From a virus, in IMG/VR virus record IMGVR_UViG_3300006927_003862, positions 1-46,915 of that record: DNA of 46,915 nucleotides, one strand, 5' to 3'. Below, one piece after another: positions 1-7,398 of this stretch (positions are counted from its first letter, which is position 1; every line of letters starts with the position of its first letter). A program made the translations under genes and the position numbers. Below the pieces are notes generated by a model that saw nothing but the letters and a program-made list of their open reading frames with translations, was not told where the DNA came from and made no database searches.

Positions 1-788
1 ATAATTAAAGCAGCCAGAGCTTGGCCCTCAATATCTTCGGCTATAATAATAAGGGGGCGGTTATCCCGCGCCACCATTTCTAAAATAGGAAGGATATCTT
101 CGACGGTCGAGATACGATAATCGGTCACCAGAATAAGTGGGTCATCATGGCGCATGATGGCGCGGCGCTCATCCGTAATAAATGCACCCGCACAATATCC
201 TGCATCCACTCTAAACCCCTCAGTCACATCTAAGGAAGTTTCGAGGGAGCGCGACTCTTCGATGGTGATTGAGCCATCTTGTCCTACGCGGTCCACGGCC
301 AGAGAGATTAGTTTACCAATAGACGCATCGTTGTTAGCGGAAATTGCGGCGATATGTTCAATATCTTCTATCTGGGTAACGGGAATCGCCATGTCATGTA
401 GATTATTAACTATCTCCGTGGTGGCTAGATTAATTCCTCGTTGCAATTCAACCGGAGAGATACCGGATGCAATATATCTTTGTGACTCTCGTAATATAGC
501 ACGAGCTAGCACAGTGGCCGTAGTAGTGCCGTCTCCAGCATCATTATTAGTCTCCACGGCGGCTTGCTTAATAATTTGAGCTGCCGCGTTTTCAAATGGA
601 TCATCACAGGCAACAAACGCTGCCACAGTAACACCATCCTTAGTAATAAAAGGAGAGTGTCCTTTTTCTTGAAGGAGTACATTTCGGCCGCGAGGGCCTA
701 AAGTCGAAGCCACATTGTCGGCTAATTTATTTGCTCCATTAATGATTTTTTGTTGAAGAGTTTGGTTGTCATCATATGCTCTGCTCAT
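1..788 (-). CDS. groEL: GroEL-type chaperonin, N-terminal part (cut by window edge)
   Basis: The gene reads about 262 codons from ATG at 788 to the window edge, so the C-terminal half is missing. Class I chaperonin signatures are plain: TLGPRGRNV at residues 29-37, KDGVTVA at 50-56 with the nucleotide-site Asp51, and the ATP-binding GDGTTTATVLAR at 85-96 (E. coli Asp87 corresponds to Asp86). What is visible covers the equatorial and intermediate domains and the start of the apical domain. GroEL rings fold client proteins with a GroES lid; phage copies are thought to serve phage structural proteins. A GroES-like gene lies at 17.4-17.7 kb, unlinked to this one. A perfect TTGACA-N17-TATAAT promoter sits just upstream, so the gene can be transcribed on its own. 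The identification is firm; the catalytic Asp398 equivalent lies outside the window. Confidence 0.95.
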   Translation of the reverse strand, partial: MSRAYDDNQTLQQKIINGANKLADNVASTLGPRGRNVLLQEKGHSPFITKDGVTVAAFVACDDPFENAAAQIIKQAAVETNNDAGDGTTTATVLARAILRESQRYIASGISPVELQRGINLATTEIVNNLHDMAIPVTQIEDIEHIAAISANNDASIGKLISLAVDRVGQDGSITIEESRSLETSLDVTEGFRVDAGYCAGAFITDERRAIMRHDDPLILVTDYRISTVEDILPILEMVARDNRPLIIIAEDIEGQALAALI

Positions 789-809
789 TAAAACCTCGGG
801 GATACTTCT

Positions 810-838
810 ATTATAATATGATATAGTGTGGGTGTCAA
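810..838 (-). promoter_or_regulatory. Consensus sigma-70 promoter of groEL
   Basis: On the minus strand the -35 TTGACA (833-838) and -10 TATAAT (810-815) are both perfect consensus with a 17-bp spacer. The -35 begins immediately after the stop codon of the upstream 569-aa gene, and the ATG of groEL follows about 20 bp after the -10, with a GAGG ribosome site. Confidence 0.85.
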
Positions 839-839
839 G

Positions 840-2549
840 TTATTTCTCTCGGATATCTTCCGTGCGCGATACAATATTTTCAGCATTACTAATTGCCGAG
901 CCGGCTTCAGAATCATTCTTAAGACCTCCAGCAAAGTAAGCATTAATGCTATCGCTGAGGGTTTTGAGCGATTGGAAGATTTCATATACTTGCTCATTCA
1001 AAATTTCTTGTACGCGACCGATAGCTTCGGACACGTAAGCCGTTCCTACCTTAATTTCTCCTAGCGCGAGGGTGTTGGTTGGTTCGCCCGGATTTAAGGC
1101 ACGCGTTTGATTTAATGAAAAGTGACCGGTGGTTAAGTACCCATATGAATTGAGAAGGGCTGTTTTCTGTTGCGCGCTACCCAAACCCTTATAGACTGCG
1201 GCCGACTCTTCGGCAGATAAAAATTCTCCGTCTTGAACCATGCGTGCAATTTCAAGTCGCCGTTCGTCGGCTTTGCGCGTTGAGGCATGCTGGGCGCGCA
1301 ACTCATCATTGGCTTTTACAATAAGTGCGCTGAGCCATTGGAGTCCCCGACCAGAGAGTCTGTCGCCATAATTGTGGGCTACCCATGGCTTTACTTTTTC
1401 TCGATTGGGCATTGCCGATACTCCGCGAACAATTCCTTTCTTGACTCCGCCAAAGTATCGCGGATCGGCGTCTGCGAAGAGGTCGTCGTTTTTTGCCCAT
1501 TTGATTCCGTTCACCAAACCTTTAAGTGCATCATCCCTCAAAAACTGGAGGGGGGACTCCGGACTTGCCTCCAAGTGGGCATTAATGTGGCGAGTAAGGA
1601 AATCTATAAACTGTGGCTCCATCTCTTCGGCGCTTGGTAAATTTTGCTTAGAGGGTAAGCTTTGATTAATGTCTACACGCTGCGCGCCTGCCTGGAGGGC
1701 GCTGACGATTTGACGAGGAAGCAAGATACATTTACGGGAAATATCCTTACTTTCTGCTAAAATATCCATTACGTTATCCAACGTAAAATCAAATTGGAAG
1801 AACCGAATGGCGCCTTGTTGTTCTAAACCGGCGCCTTCAAGATCTTTAGTGCATACAACGTAGCGCATGGCATTACCTAGAGGGTGGCTATACTGAGGGC
1901 GTACCAAATCATTAACTAAATCGGTGTAACTCCCTCCCACCTCTAGTTGCTTTTCGCGGTAGAGCTTCAGGCTGACGGGGATCGGACTGCCGGTAGCCTT
2001 GTCTAGATAGTCAGCAATTGTTCCTGTGTTAGCTTCGATTTGCTCGCCGTTAACGAGCGCGCCCAAGAAGGACTCAAAGCTAAATCCGGCAGATGAGGCG
2101 TTAAAATTGGTGATAACTTTAGTAAGCGTTTTATAAAATACCAAATAAGAAATAGTTTTGGCTAGCAACTCTCCGCGGTTGCCTGTCGTTTCTTCGTATG
2201 TCTCAGCGCCTTTCTCGTAAAAATCAGCAAGAGACTTAATCTTCGCCTCAAAAGTTTCGCCGGCAATGTTGTCTAAAAACTGAATCAACAACTGTCGTTG
2301 AGGACCGCTAACAGCGTCACCCTCGTCTGTTGTGCGTACGTCTGACCAGCCGATTTCCGATACAGCTACATCAGGAATCATGCGCATAATCATTTCTTGG
2401 GGTTCAAAGCTAAAGCCCTCGGGGGCAGCTACTTCCTCGCTTAAATTAATTTCTAAAACTTCCTCAATCATCTGTAAAAGTTGGGGGAAACTAATGGCGC
2501 TTTCTTTCTTTCTATATTCTTCTTTTAGAATATCTTGCAGATCAAACAT
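840..2549 (-). CDS. Hypothetical protein, 569 aa
   Basis: A complete reading frame starts at ATG 2549 after a GAGGG ribosome site. I do not recognise the family. The N-terminal 90 residues are acidic and helical (start MFDLQDILKEEYRKKE). The middle, around residues 130-260, is globular with repeated Gly/Ser-rich turns. The C-terminal 120 residues are helix-rich and rich in charge. There is no signal peptide, membrane segment or obvious catalytic motif. It lies between a ClpP-like protease and groEL, which leaves room for either a virion component or a protein handled by the protease or chaperone. That is only context, not evidence of function. Confidence 0.75.
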   Translation of the reverse strand: MFDLQDILKEEYRKKESAISFPQLLQMIEEVLEINLSEEVAAPEGFSFEPQEMIMRMIPDVAVSEIGWSDVRTTDEGDAVSGPQRQLLIQFLDNIAGETFEAKIKSLADFYEKGAETYEETTGNRGELLAKTISYLVFYKTLTKVITNFNASSAGFSFESFLGALVNGEQIEANTGTIADYLDKATGSPIPVSLKLYREKQLEVGGSYTDLVNDLVRPQYSHPLGNAMRYVVCTKDLEGAGLEQQGAIRFFQFDFTLDNVMDILAESKDISRKCILLPRQIVSALQAGAQRVDINQSLPSKQNLPSAEEMEPQFIDFLTRHINAHLEASPESPLQFLRDDALKGLVNGIKWAKNDDLFADADPRYFGGVKKGIVRGVSAMPNREKVKPWVAHNYGDRLSGRGLQWLSALIVKANDELRAQHASTRKADERRLEIARMVQDGEFLSAEESAAVYKGLGSAQQKTALLNSYGYLTTGHFSLNQTRALNPGEPTNTLALGEIKVGTAYVSEAIGRVQEILNEQVYEIFQSLKTLSDSINAYFAGGLKNDSEAGSAISNAENIVSRTEDIREK

Positions 2550-2558
2550 TTATAACCC

Positions 2559-3194
2559 TCATACAATTATATCAGCTATACCTAATTCAACAGCTTCTTC
2601 TGCTGATAAATAGACGTTTACTTTACGTTCCAGCATATTTTTAAGATCCTTTTTTGTCATCTTGGTTTCTTCTACAAGTGCATTGTTATACATTTTTTGA
2701 AGCTTTTCGACCGCCTCCATTTCATTAATTAAATTATGGATTGATCCGTGACTGCCGGCTACCACCGAATGTAACATGACTCGACAGTTTTTAGCAATGC
2801 GGCGCTTACCCTTGGTACCTGCCGCAAGCAGTAAAACGCCGGCTGACATTACCTTGCCTACCCCGATGGTATGAATTTCGCTTTCCTTTTCGATGCCTTT
2901 CATCACATCATATAGGGCAAACATATCATCGGCGTTCCCCCCATACGTTGACAAGTAAAATTCAATGGGTTTTTTCTTTTCTGGGCCGTCTATACGGTTT
3001 AGCTCATTTAAATACAAAAGAGCGTGAGTAATCTCTGCCGCTTTCTCGTCACTTATTTCCGTAAAGAGGCCCACAATTCGCATATCGGGCGCCGGCGGCG
3101 CGGCAGGTGTGGCCATACTCGGATCGATTACCACTATTTGTGGTTCTTCTTCGGCGAGGATGCCCTTTACCATTTCCCTCAGTTTATTAATCAT
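2559..3194 (-). CDS. ClpP-like serine protease, copy 1 (Asn in place of triad Asp)
   Basis: This 211-aa protein has the ClpP/crotonase-like fold. The nucleophile Ser117 lies in GKVMSAGVLLLAAGTKGKR and His142 in VMLHSV, both followed by the usual C-terminal block YLSAEEAVELGIADIIV. Aligning YLSAEEA with E. coli FLSAPEA puts Asn193 where the catalytic Asp185 should be. Listeria ClpP1 is known to have the same change and is weakly active, so this may be a slow or regulated peptidase. ATG at 3194 was chosen because it overlaps the upstream stop (ATGA) and has GGAA upstream; an in-frame TTG at 3206 is the alternative. The target could be the head precursor or host proteins; the sequence does not say. 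A second ClpP homologue lies at 9.8-10.4 kb. Confidence 0.88.
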   Translation of the reverse strand: MINKLREMVKGILAEEEPQIVVIDPSMATPAAPPAPDMRIVGLFTEISDEKAAEITHALLYLNELNRIDGPEKKKPIEFYLSTYGGNADDMFALYDVMKGIEKESEIHTIGVGKVMSAGVLLLAAGTKGKRRIAKNCRVMLHSVVAGSHGSIHNLINEMEAVEKLQKMYNNALVEETKMTKKDLKNMLERKVNVYLSAEEAVELGIADIIV

Positions 3195-3592
3195 TGTTTG
3201 TTCCAAAATTGTAAAGCCACCTTTTTATTTTCCTGGAGGTGGTGCATTGCGCTATCCCAATCGTCGAATTCTACCATGTGGCGAAAAAATAGGGGATGAC
3301 ATTCAATGAGAGTTTGAACGGAGCGTTTTTTTAGTATCTTTACGTCTTCGTTAAAGCGCACCTCAAAAGAGCTAATGTAAGTGCTGTTTTTTTCGCTTTT
3401 TAAGAGATACTCCAACATTATTTCACGTGAATGGAGCAGGTGTTCCAGGGCTTTGATTAGGGAAGAGAGGTAAATAATATGAGCTGCCTTTATCAACGAG
3501 AGACTTACGCGGGCGGATCTGAAAAAATAAAATACCCTACAGGTAAGATACCCAAACGCAAATATCAATAAGTAGAGCCACCACGGTCCCAT
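3191..3592 (-). CDS. Hypothetical membrane-anchored protein, 133 aa
   Basis: The N-terminus has one hydrophobic segment (about residues 3-22, WWLYLLIFAFGYLTCRVFYF). It is followed by a basic, helix-rich soluble domain of about 110 residues containing the HxxE-like pattern EHLLHSREIMLEYLL. I do not recognise a family. The stop codon overlaps the ATG of the ClpP-like gene by ATGA, so the two are probably translationally coupled, and a role as a membrane adaptor or partner of the protease is conceivable but unproven. The ATG at 3592 has GAGG upstream. The gene is the first one behind the promoter-plus-hairpin module at 3609-3670. Confidence 0.7.
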   Translation of the reverse strand: MGPWWLYLLIFAFGYLTCRVFYFFRSARVSLSLIKAAHIIYLSSLIKALEHLLHSREIMLEYLLKSEKNSTYISSFEVRFNEDVKILKKRSVQTLIECHPLFFRHMVEFDDWDSAMHHLQENKKVALQFWNKQ

Positions 3593-3601
3593 AACGCCTC
3601 A

Positions 3602-3640
3602 CAAGAAAATAGCCACCTAATTCTAATTAGTGGCTATCTT
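3602..3640 (-). terminator. Long hairpin with U-rich tail (terminator or 5' leader hairpin)
   Basis: On the minus strand arms ATAGCCAC/GTGGCTAT (3630-3637 with 3609-3616) enclose a second short stem TAATT/AATTA, followed by TTTTCTTGT. It looks like an intrinsic terminator for the acidic-protein gene upstream. It also begins exactly where the promoter at 3642-3670 would start its transcript, so it may be the first structure in that mRNA. Confidence 0.7.
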
Positions 3641-3641
3641 T

Positions 3642-3670
3642 ATTATAACTGATTGGAAAGTAATTGTCAA
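3642..3670 (-). promoter_or_regulatory. Consensus sigma-70 promoter upstream of hairpin
   Basis: TTGACA (3665-3670), a 17-bp spacer and TATAAT (3642-3647) match the consensus at every position. The predicted start near 3635 falls at the base of the hairpin at 3609-3637. The promoter would drive the 133-aa membrane protein, ClpP copy 1 and the 569-aa protein. Confidence 0.85.
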
Positions 3671-3671
3671 A

Positions 3672-4466
3672 TTATTTCGCTGATGTTAAACGCTTAAGAA
3701 TCCTCTCGGCCAGCTTGTCGGAAAGAGCTTCGTTCTTCTGCTCTCCTGCAAGTCGGCGCGCCACACGGCGTGCTACTTCCGCGACAATTGCGGCTTCACC
3801 CTCTTCAAGACTTTCGTGATCTTCATCATAATCTCTGTCGTGCTTCAGGGCCTCCAAGTGATGCTCGATGGCCTTGATGTGATCGTCGTCACTCATTCTA
3901 TTGTCGTCGTAGTGATGTCCTTCCTCGGCGCCGCTATCTTCGCTAAGCCGGGATTTATTCTTCTTTTCCATCATCGGTGCTACTTCCACTTCTTCCTCTT
4001 CTTCTCCGCCGAAGGCCACTTCTTCACCGCCCATATCATCGACAGCGACCTCATCTTCAACTCCTGCTAATTCTTCTTCGCCTTCTATGCCTTCTACGTC
4101 GTCGCCCTCCACATCCATGGAGACGCCGTTTTCTTCAGCCCACTCTTCAATACGACCGAGGAGATCCATAACCAGTTCTTCGGCACCTTCGCCGCCTTCA
4201 ACTTCAACTTCATCTTCGATACCCACTTCTTCTTCGCCGCCGGGAAGCTCATCAACCGCAACTTCTTCGCCCTCAAGTTCGTCGCGGTCACCCACAAGGC
4301 CGCCGGCTAAGCCGCCGACACCCTTGACTGTATCCCCTATCATGGTACCCAATCCTTCCTCTACGGTAGTAAAGTGCCGAATTTTATCGGCTCCTAGGGC
4401 CGGAATCTTAGCCAGTTTCATAAATTGGCGAATCTCGCCCTCAGTTAGTAAAGTCTTACGAGCCAT
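3672..4466 (-). CDS. Highly acidic hypothetical protein, 264 aa
   Basis: ATG at 4466 is preferred over one at 4499 because GAGGAGAAC lies directly upstream. The protein starts MARKTLLTEGEIRQFMKLA and then has a central region of about 150 residues made mostly of Glu, Asp, Gly and Val. After that comes a His/Asp-rich stretch (GHHYDDNRMSDDDHIKAIEHHL) and a C-terminal basic helix (VAEVARRVARRLAGEQ). I know similar acidic proteins from marine T4-like phages as unassigned, possibly virion-core or scaffold-like products. Such composition is also seen in DNA mimics, which I cannot exclude. The hairpin at 3609-3637 follows its stop. Confidence 0.75.
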   Translation of the reverse strand: MARKTLLTEGEIRQFMKLAKIPALGADKIRHFTTVEEGLGTMIGDTVKGVGGLAGGLVGDRDELEGEEVAVDELPGGEEEVGIEDEVEVEGGEGAEELVMDLLGRIEEWAEENGVSMDVEGDDVEGIEGEEELAGVEDEVAVDDMGGEEVAFGGEEEEEVEVAPMMEKKNKSRLSEDSGAEEGHHYDDNRMSDDDHIKAIEHHLEALKHDRDYDEDHESLEEGEAAIVAEVARRVARRLAGEQKNEALSDKLAERILKRLTSAK

Positions 4467-4530
4467 TATAGTTCTCCTCAAAATGTGTAAAAAACTCACA
4501 GGTAAATAGTAAGCATTATTGTTAAATACC

Positions 4531-4788
4531 TCAAAAAAGCAAAGATGATGTAATTGGGTTCTTTTTGAGCTTTTTAAGCGCTGCTGTTTCTATTTGTTTA
4601 ATTCTCGCAAATGATAAGCCAATCCTATCTGCCACTTGCCGCAAAGTCATTTTCCCATTCTCATAAATCGCCACCAAAGTGCAATTATATTCTGGCTTAT
4701 AGTTAATCCAATAACGACACCCCTCTTGAGTGCAGCCGCGCTTTGAGCGGATGCATTTACGCGAACACTCCCACAAACCATCCTTCAT
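4531..4788 (-). CDS. Small sigma-70 region 4-like DNA-binding protein
   Basis: The protein has 85 residues. The C-terminal half contains a helix-turn-helix typical of sigma region 4: MTLRQVADRIGLSFARIKQI followed by EtAALKKLKK, the pattern that binds -35 elements. The N-terminal third has four cysteines (Cys8, Cys12, Cys19, Cys24) that could hold zinc. It is too short to be a complete sigma factor because it lacks the -10 recognising region 2. It could act as a phage sigma fragment, an anti-sigma/co-activator (compare T4 gp55/gp33 in principle) or a repressor. Its ATG overlaps the stop of the 116-aa gene by ATGA. It is a candidate for late-gene recognition, by inference only. Confidence 0.7.
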   Translation of the reverse strand: MKDGLWECSRKCIRSKRGCTQEGCRYWINYKPEYNCTLVAIYENGKMTLRQVADRIGLSFARIKQIETAALKKLKKNPITSSLLF

Positions 4789-5135
4789 AACTCAGGGTGC
4801 TCCCTGGCAATTAAATCAAAAATATTATCTACTTGTTGTTCATCTAAGCCTAGCTCTCGCTGTGCCGTTAAACCTTGCTGGCGCGCCTTTTTGCTTTTTA
4901 CTTTTTTTACCTGCGACTGGGGTTTAATGGAGTCTACGAAGTCTTGGATTCGCTCGTCTCCATCGATGTAGCCGGTGATGAGGTGACGAAAAAATTGTGC
5001 TTGTTGCAGTCCGTCGTGACGCAATCGAATTAATAATTTAGCGTGGCGATGATCATTGTCCGTAAAGACAATGCGTTTATTATTTGCTCCGTACTCTATG
5101 CTCTCGGCCGTCTCATCTTTTCCCATTAGGTCCAT
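4785..5135 (-). CDS. Hypothetical protein, 116 aa
   Basis: A small basic-then-acidic protein with an N-terminal globular part (KRIVFTDNDHRHAKLLIRLR) and a Lys/Gln-rich linker around residues 75-88. A C-terminal helix (LGLDEQQVDNIFDLIAREH) follows. No family is recognised. It overlaps the IMPDH-like stop by 10 bp and the sigma-like start by 4 bp, so it belongs to the same transcript, and its position just before a region-4-like protein may mean a regulatory partner. Two close ATGs (5135 and 5126) are possible starts. Confidence 0.65.
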   Translation of the reverse strand: MDLMGKDETAESIEYGANNKRIVFTDNDHRHAKLLIRLRHDGLQQAQFFRHLITGYIDGDERIQDFVDSIKPQSQVKKVKSKKARQQGLTAQRELGLDEQQVDNIFDLIAREHPEL

Positions 5136-6148
5136 TTCCTGCTGTAAATGTGGGTGCGACTTTCAGCTAAACCTGCCGAGGTTTGAACCATGAACTGTGA
5201 TTTGGATTGGAATTCGGGGACGGTGCGTGCTCCCGAATAGGAGAGGCCAGAGCGGATTCCTCTTTCTAAATCTTCTAGAATATCGGCAGCCGAACCCTTA
5301 AACGGAACGCGCGAAGAGACACCTTCAAAAGAAGAATACTTTCCCTTCCAGTCCATTTGTGCCTCCTTGGATGCCATCCCGCGATAGATCTTCCATTTGT
5401 GTCCGTCGCCATCTTCCAACAGCTTTCCCGGCGATTCCGCTGTGCCGGCCAAGAGTGATCCAATCATTACTGCGTCGGCGCCTAGGGCCAAAGCCTTTAC
5501 AATATCGCCCGAGTTTCTGATTCCTCCGTCGGCAATAATTTTAACATCTCGATCTGTTTGTGCACACTCCGCAATGGTTTGCAACCCGGGCACACCATGG
5601 CCTGTTTGAATGCGCGTGGAACATATTGATCCCCCACCTATATTACATCGTACTGAGTCCGCGCCCCAGTCGGATAAATCATTTACCCCCTCTAGCGTCG
5701 CTATATTGCCGGCCATGATGTGATAGTTGTCTCCCACAAGTTGACGCAACTCACAGAGTGCTTCTTTCATTAGGATGTGGTGACCATGTGCCACATCAAC
5801 ACATATAAACGATGCACCGGATTCAAAAGCTGCACTAGCACGTTCTAAATAATCGCCTTTCACACCAACGGCTGCACCTGGGATAGAGTCTTGTGCTCCT
5901 GCTATAAGATGGGCTTGTTGCTCGATTGTATTATATCTATGGATAACCGCCGAGCCTCCCATGGCATGCATAACGTGCGCCATTTCACCTTCCGATATCG
6001 TATCCATCGGAGAGGATAAGATCGGAAGTGATAAGTTCACGTCTTTTCCAAGAGAAGCACCAATATCGATTTCTGATCGCGACCGGATGTCTGAATATTG
6101 TGGAAGCAACAATATATCATCATAAGATAGTGCTGGGGTTTTCGTCAT
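5126..6148 (-). CDS. IMP dehydrogenase / GMP reductase family enzyme lacking CBS domains
   Basis: A 340-aa TIM-barrel enzyme. Family signs in order: the start [33 protein letters not shown] (about 45-60), the catalytic loop [18 protein letters not shown] with Cys176, [20 protein letters not shown], and a C-terminal [16 protein letters not shown] oxidises IMP to XMP (guanine synthesis) and GMPR does the reverse direction to IMP. The flap motif [11 protein letters not shown] and the tail SGARTVPEF resemble IMPDH. The absence of CBS domains and the length resemble GMPR and minimal IMPDHs. The flap Arg-Tyr pair of IMPDH appears as Lys-Tyr (GKYSSFEGV), so substrate direction is uncertain. It probably adjusts guanine nucleotide supply during infection. 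Confidence 0.9.
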   Translation of the reverse strand: MTKTPALSYDDILLLPQYSDIRSRSEIDIGASLGKDVNLSLPILSSPMDTISEGEMAHVMHAMGGSAVIHRYNTIEQQAHLIAGAQDSIPGAAVGVKGDYLERASAAFESGASFICVDVAHGHHILMKEALCELRQLVGDNYHIMAGNIATLEGVNDLSDWGADSVRCNIGGGSICSTRIQTGHGVPGLQTIAECAQTDRDVKIIADGGIRNSGDIVKALALGADAVMIGSLLAGTAESPGKLLEDGDGHKWKIYRGMASKEAQMDWKGKYSSFEGVSSRVPFKGSAADILEDLERGIRSGLSYSGARTVPEFQSKSQFMVQTSAGLAESRTHIYSRKWT

Positions 6149-6511
6149 TTATCCCTTCTCCTTGTCGATAAATTGTTTTATGTCTTCCCGATGATACCAT
6201 GTATCATCATGTGGTGGGTCTGGGTCAGCTAAAATTCTAATCTTCGGGTTACGGCGCCCCACCTTCATTAAAGATATGGTAGGTACTCCATTAAAACTTA
6301 ACACCTTTTCTACTTTGGGGTAATCATCTATGTTAAAAGCAAAAAAGTGCAAATCTTCATAGTCTTCAGCTATTTCTTCAAACTCAGACTTAAGATTTTT
6401 ACACAATGGACACGTATTAGAATAAAACTTAACAATACATGTTACTGGCTCAGTAACTTTACCGCTAAGAATTTTCTGTAGTGCTACTTTCGATAATCTG
6501 TGGACATTCAT
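6149..6511 (-). CDS. Thioredoxin-like protein (CPLC active site)
   Basis: A 120-aa thioredoxin fold with the redox motif FYSNTCPLCKNL (Cys34, Cys37) and the cis-proline segment FNGVPTISL near residue 85. ATG at 6511 is chosen because AGGAGG lies upstream; the frame is open further upstream but only inside the preceding gene. The C-terminal extension (about 20 residues with PDPPHDDTWYHREDI) is longer than in plain thioredoxin. It could reduce the C-terminal cysteine pair of the class II ribonucleotide reductase encoded at 18-20 kb, which is an inference. It overlaps the zinc-ribbon gene by 47 bp. Confidence 0.85.
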   Translation of the reverse strand: MNVHRLSKVALQKILSGKVTEPVTCIVKFYSNTCPLCKNLKSEFEEIAEDYEDLHFFAFNIDDYPKVEKVLSFNGVPTISLMKVGRRNPKIRILADPDPPHDDTWYHREDIKQFIDKEKG

Positions 6512-6743
6512 CGATGGCCTCCTGTGTTTTATTAATACAGTCAGGACAAAAAATTCTGACTGTTTCTTGTCTAACGACCACTTTCCATGATTGTACCATG
6601 GTCTTGTCGGCCTTGTCAAACTCTTTTTCGCACGCACTACATGAGCCCGGCAACTTGTTAAACTGGAAAATTTTGTCGGCTAAATTATCAGCGTGTTGCT
6701 TTCCCATTGTTTTTTCTAGCCGCCGGCGCGTGGTTCGATTCAT
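6465..6743 (-). CDS. Small zinc-ribbon protein, 92 aa
   Basis: Two CxxC knuckles are visible, SCSACEKEF (Cys35, Cys38) and IFCPDCINK (Cys66, Cys69), spaced as in a zinc ribbon. The basic N-terminus (MNRTTRRRLEKTMGK) suggests nucleic-acid contact. No named family. Its ATG overlaps the stop of the 54-aa gene upstream and its 3' end overlaps the thioredoxin start. Confidence 0.75.
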   Translation of the reverse strand: MNRTTRRRLEKTMGKQHADNLADKIFQFNKLPGSCSACEKEFDKADKTMVQSWKVVVRQETVRIFCPDCINKTQEAIDECPQIIESSTTENS

Positions 6744-6904
6744 TCTTCCTCTAATGCGGCTTTGGTGGACGCGTGTACTTCCGCTACCTTGGCAGTACCC
6801 TCTTCGGCACGTGCTGCAGCCAGATCTTTAATAATCCCATAGGTTTCTAATGCGTGGGCGCGCAATTGCAGTATAGCTGCATTTAATAATTCTTCTGTGG
6901 CCAT
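6740..6904 (-). CDS. Small hypothetical protein, 54 aa
   Basis: A short Ala/Glu-rich, almost entirely helical protein (start MATEELLNAAILQLRAHALE). Support for it being real: AAGGAG lies 6-7 bp before the ATG at 6904, its TGA overlaps the next ATG (ATGA) exactly as in neighbouring gene pairs, and it fills the only gap between the Dam-like gene and the zinc-ribbon gene. Function unknown. Confidence 0.7.
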   Translation of the reverse strand: MATEELLNAAILQLRAHALETYGIIKDLAAARAEEGTAKVAEVHASTKAALEEE

Positions 6905-6913
6905 TGGTTCTCC

Positions 6914-7387
6914 TTATCTATTCATAGCTCCAAAAATTTGTCGGAGATTATCCCCTTCAAAAACAATAACTGCCGACGGGAAAGGAGCGCCTGTGTCCAG
7001 GCCTCCAAACTTTAATCTGCCTTTAACGAAATACACCTGATCTGCTTTCATTACAAAATCGTGCCAATATCTAGTGTCGGTGCGTGCAGGAATAAGCATC
7101 ACCACGCGTGTATCTGGATCGCGCGATTCTTCATACGCCTTTTTAATCCACTTATCAATTCCTCTCCCGTAGGGGGGATTAACAAAGGAGGTGTGACCTT
7201 GCCAGCTTTGTGAAAGGCCGTCATCAGTTTCTGTAAAATATTTAAGGCACTTGTTAGTACTTGGTGTGGCGCATGGGTCAAGATTAAACGGGCCGAAGCG
7301 CCAGTTAAGTTTGTCAAAAAATTCTTGGGGGGTTTCCCAGCCTCCTGTGTTAGAAGAGAACATTACCTTGAGGGTTGATTTATCCAT
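6914..7387 (-). CDS. Phage N6-adenine DNA methyltransferase (Dam-like family)
   Basis: A 157-aa protein of the phage 'DNA N-6-adenine-methyltransferase' type. It has the family start WETPQEFFDKLN, FNLDPCATPSTNKC, and the catalytic FVNPPYGRGIDKW (NPPY motif IV), followed by MLIPARTDTRYWHDFV. It transfers a methyl group from S-adenosylmethionine to adenine in DNA, and in phages typically protects against host restriction. It is the last of three consecutive DNA-modification or restriction-type genes, with AGGAAAC before the ATG. Confidence 0.92.
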   Translation of the reverse strand: MDKSTLKVMFSSNTGGWETPQEFFDKLNWRFGPFNLDPCATPSTNKCLKYFTETDDGLSQSWQGHTSFVNPPYGRGIDKWIKKAYEESRDPDTRVVMLIPARTDTRYWHDFVMKADQVYFVKGRLKFGGLDTGAPFPSAVIVFEGDNLRQIFGAMNR

Positions 7388-7398
7388 ATTGTTTCCTA

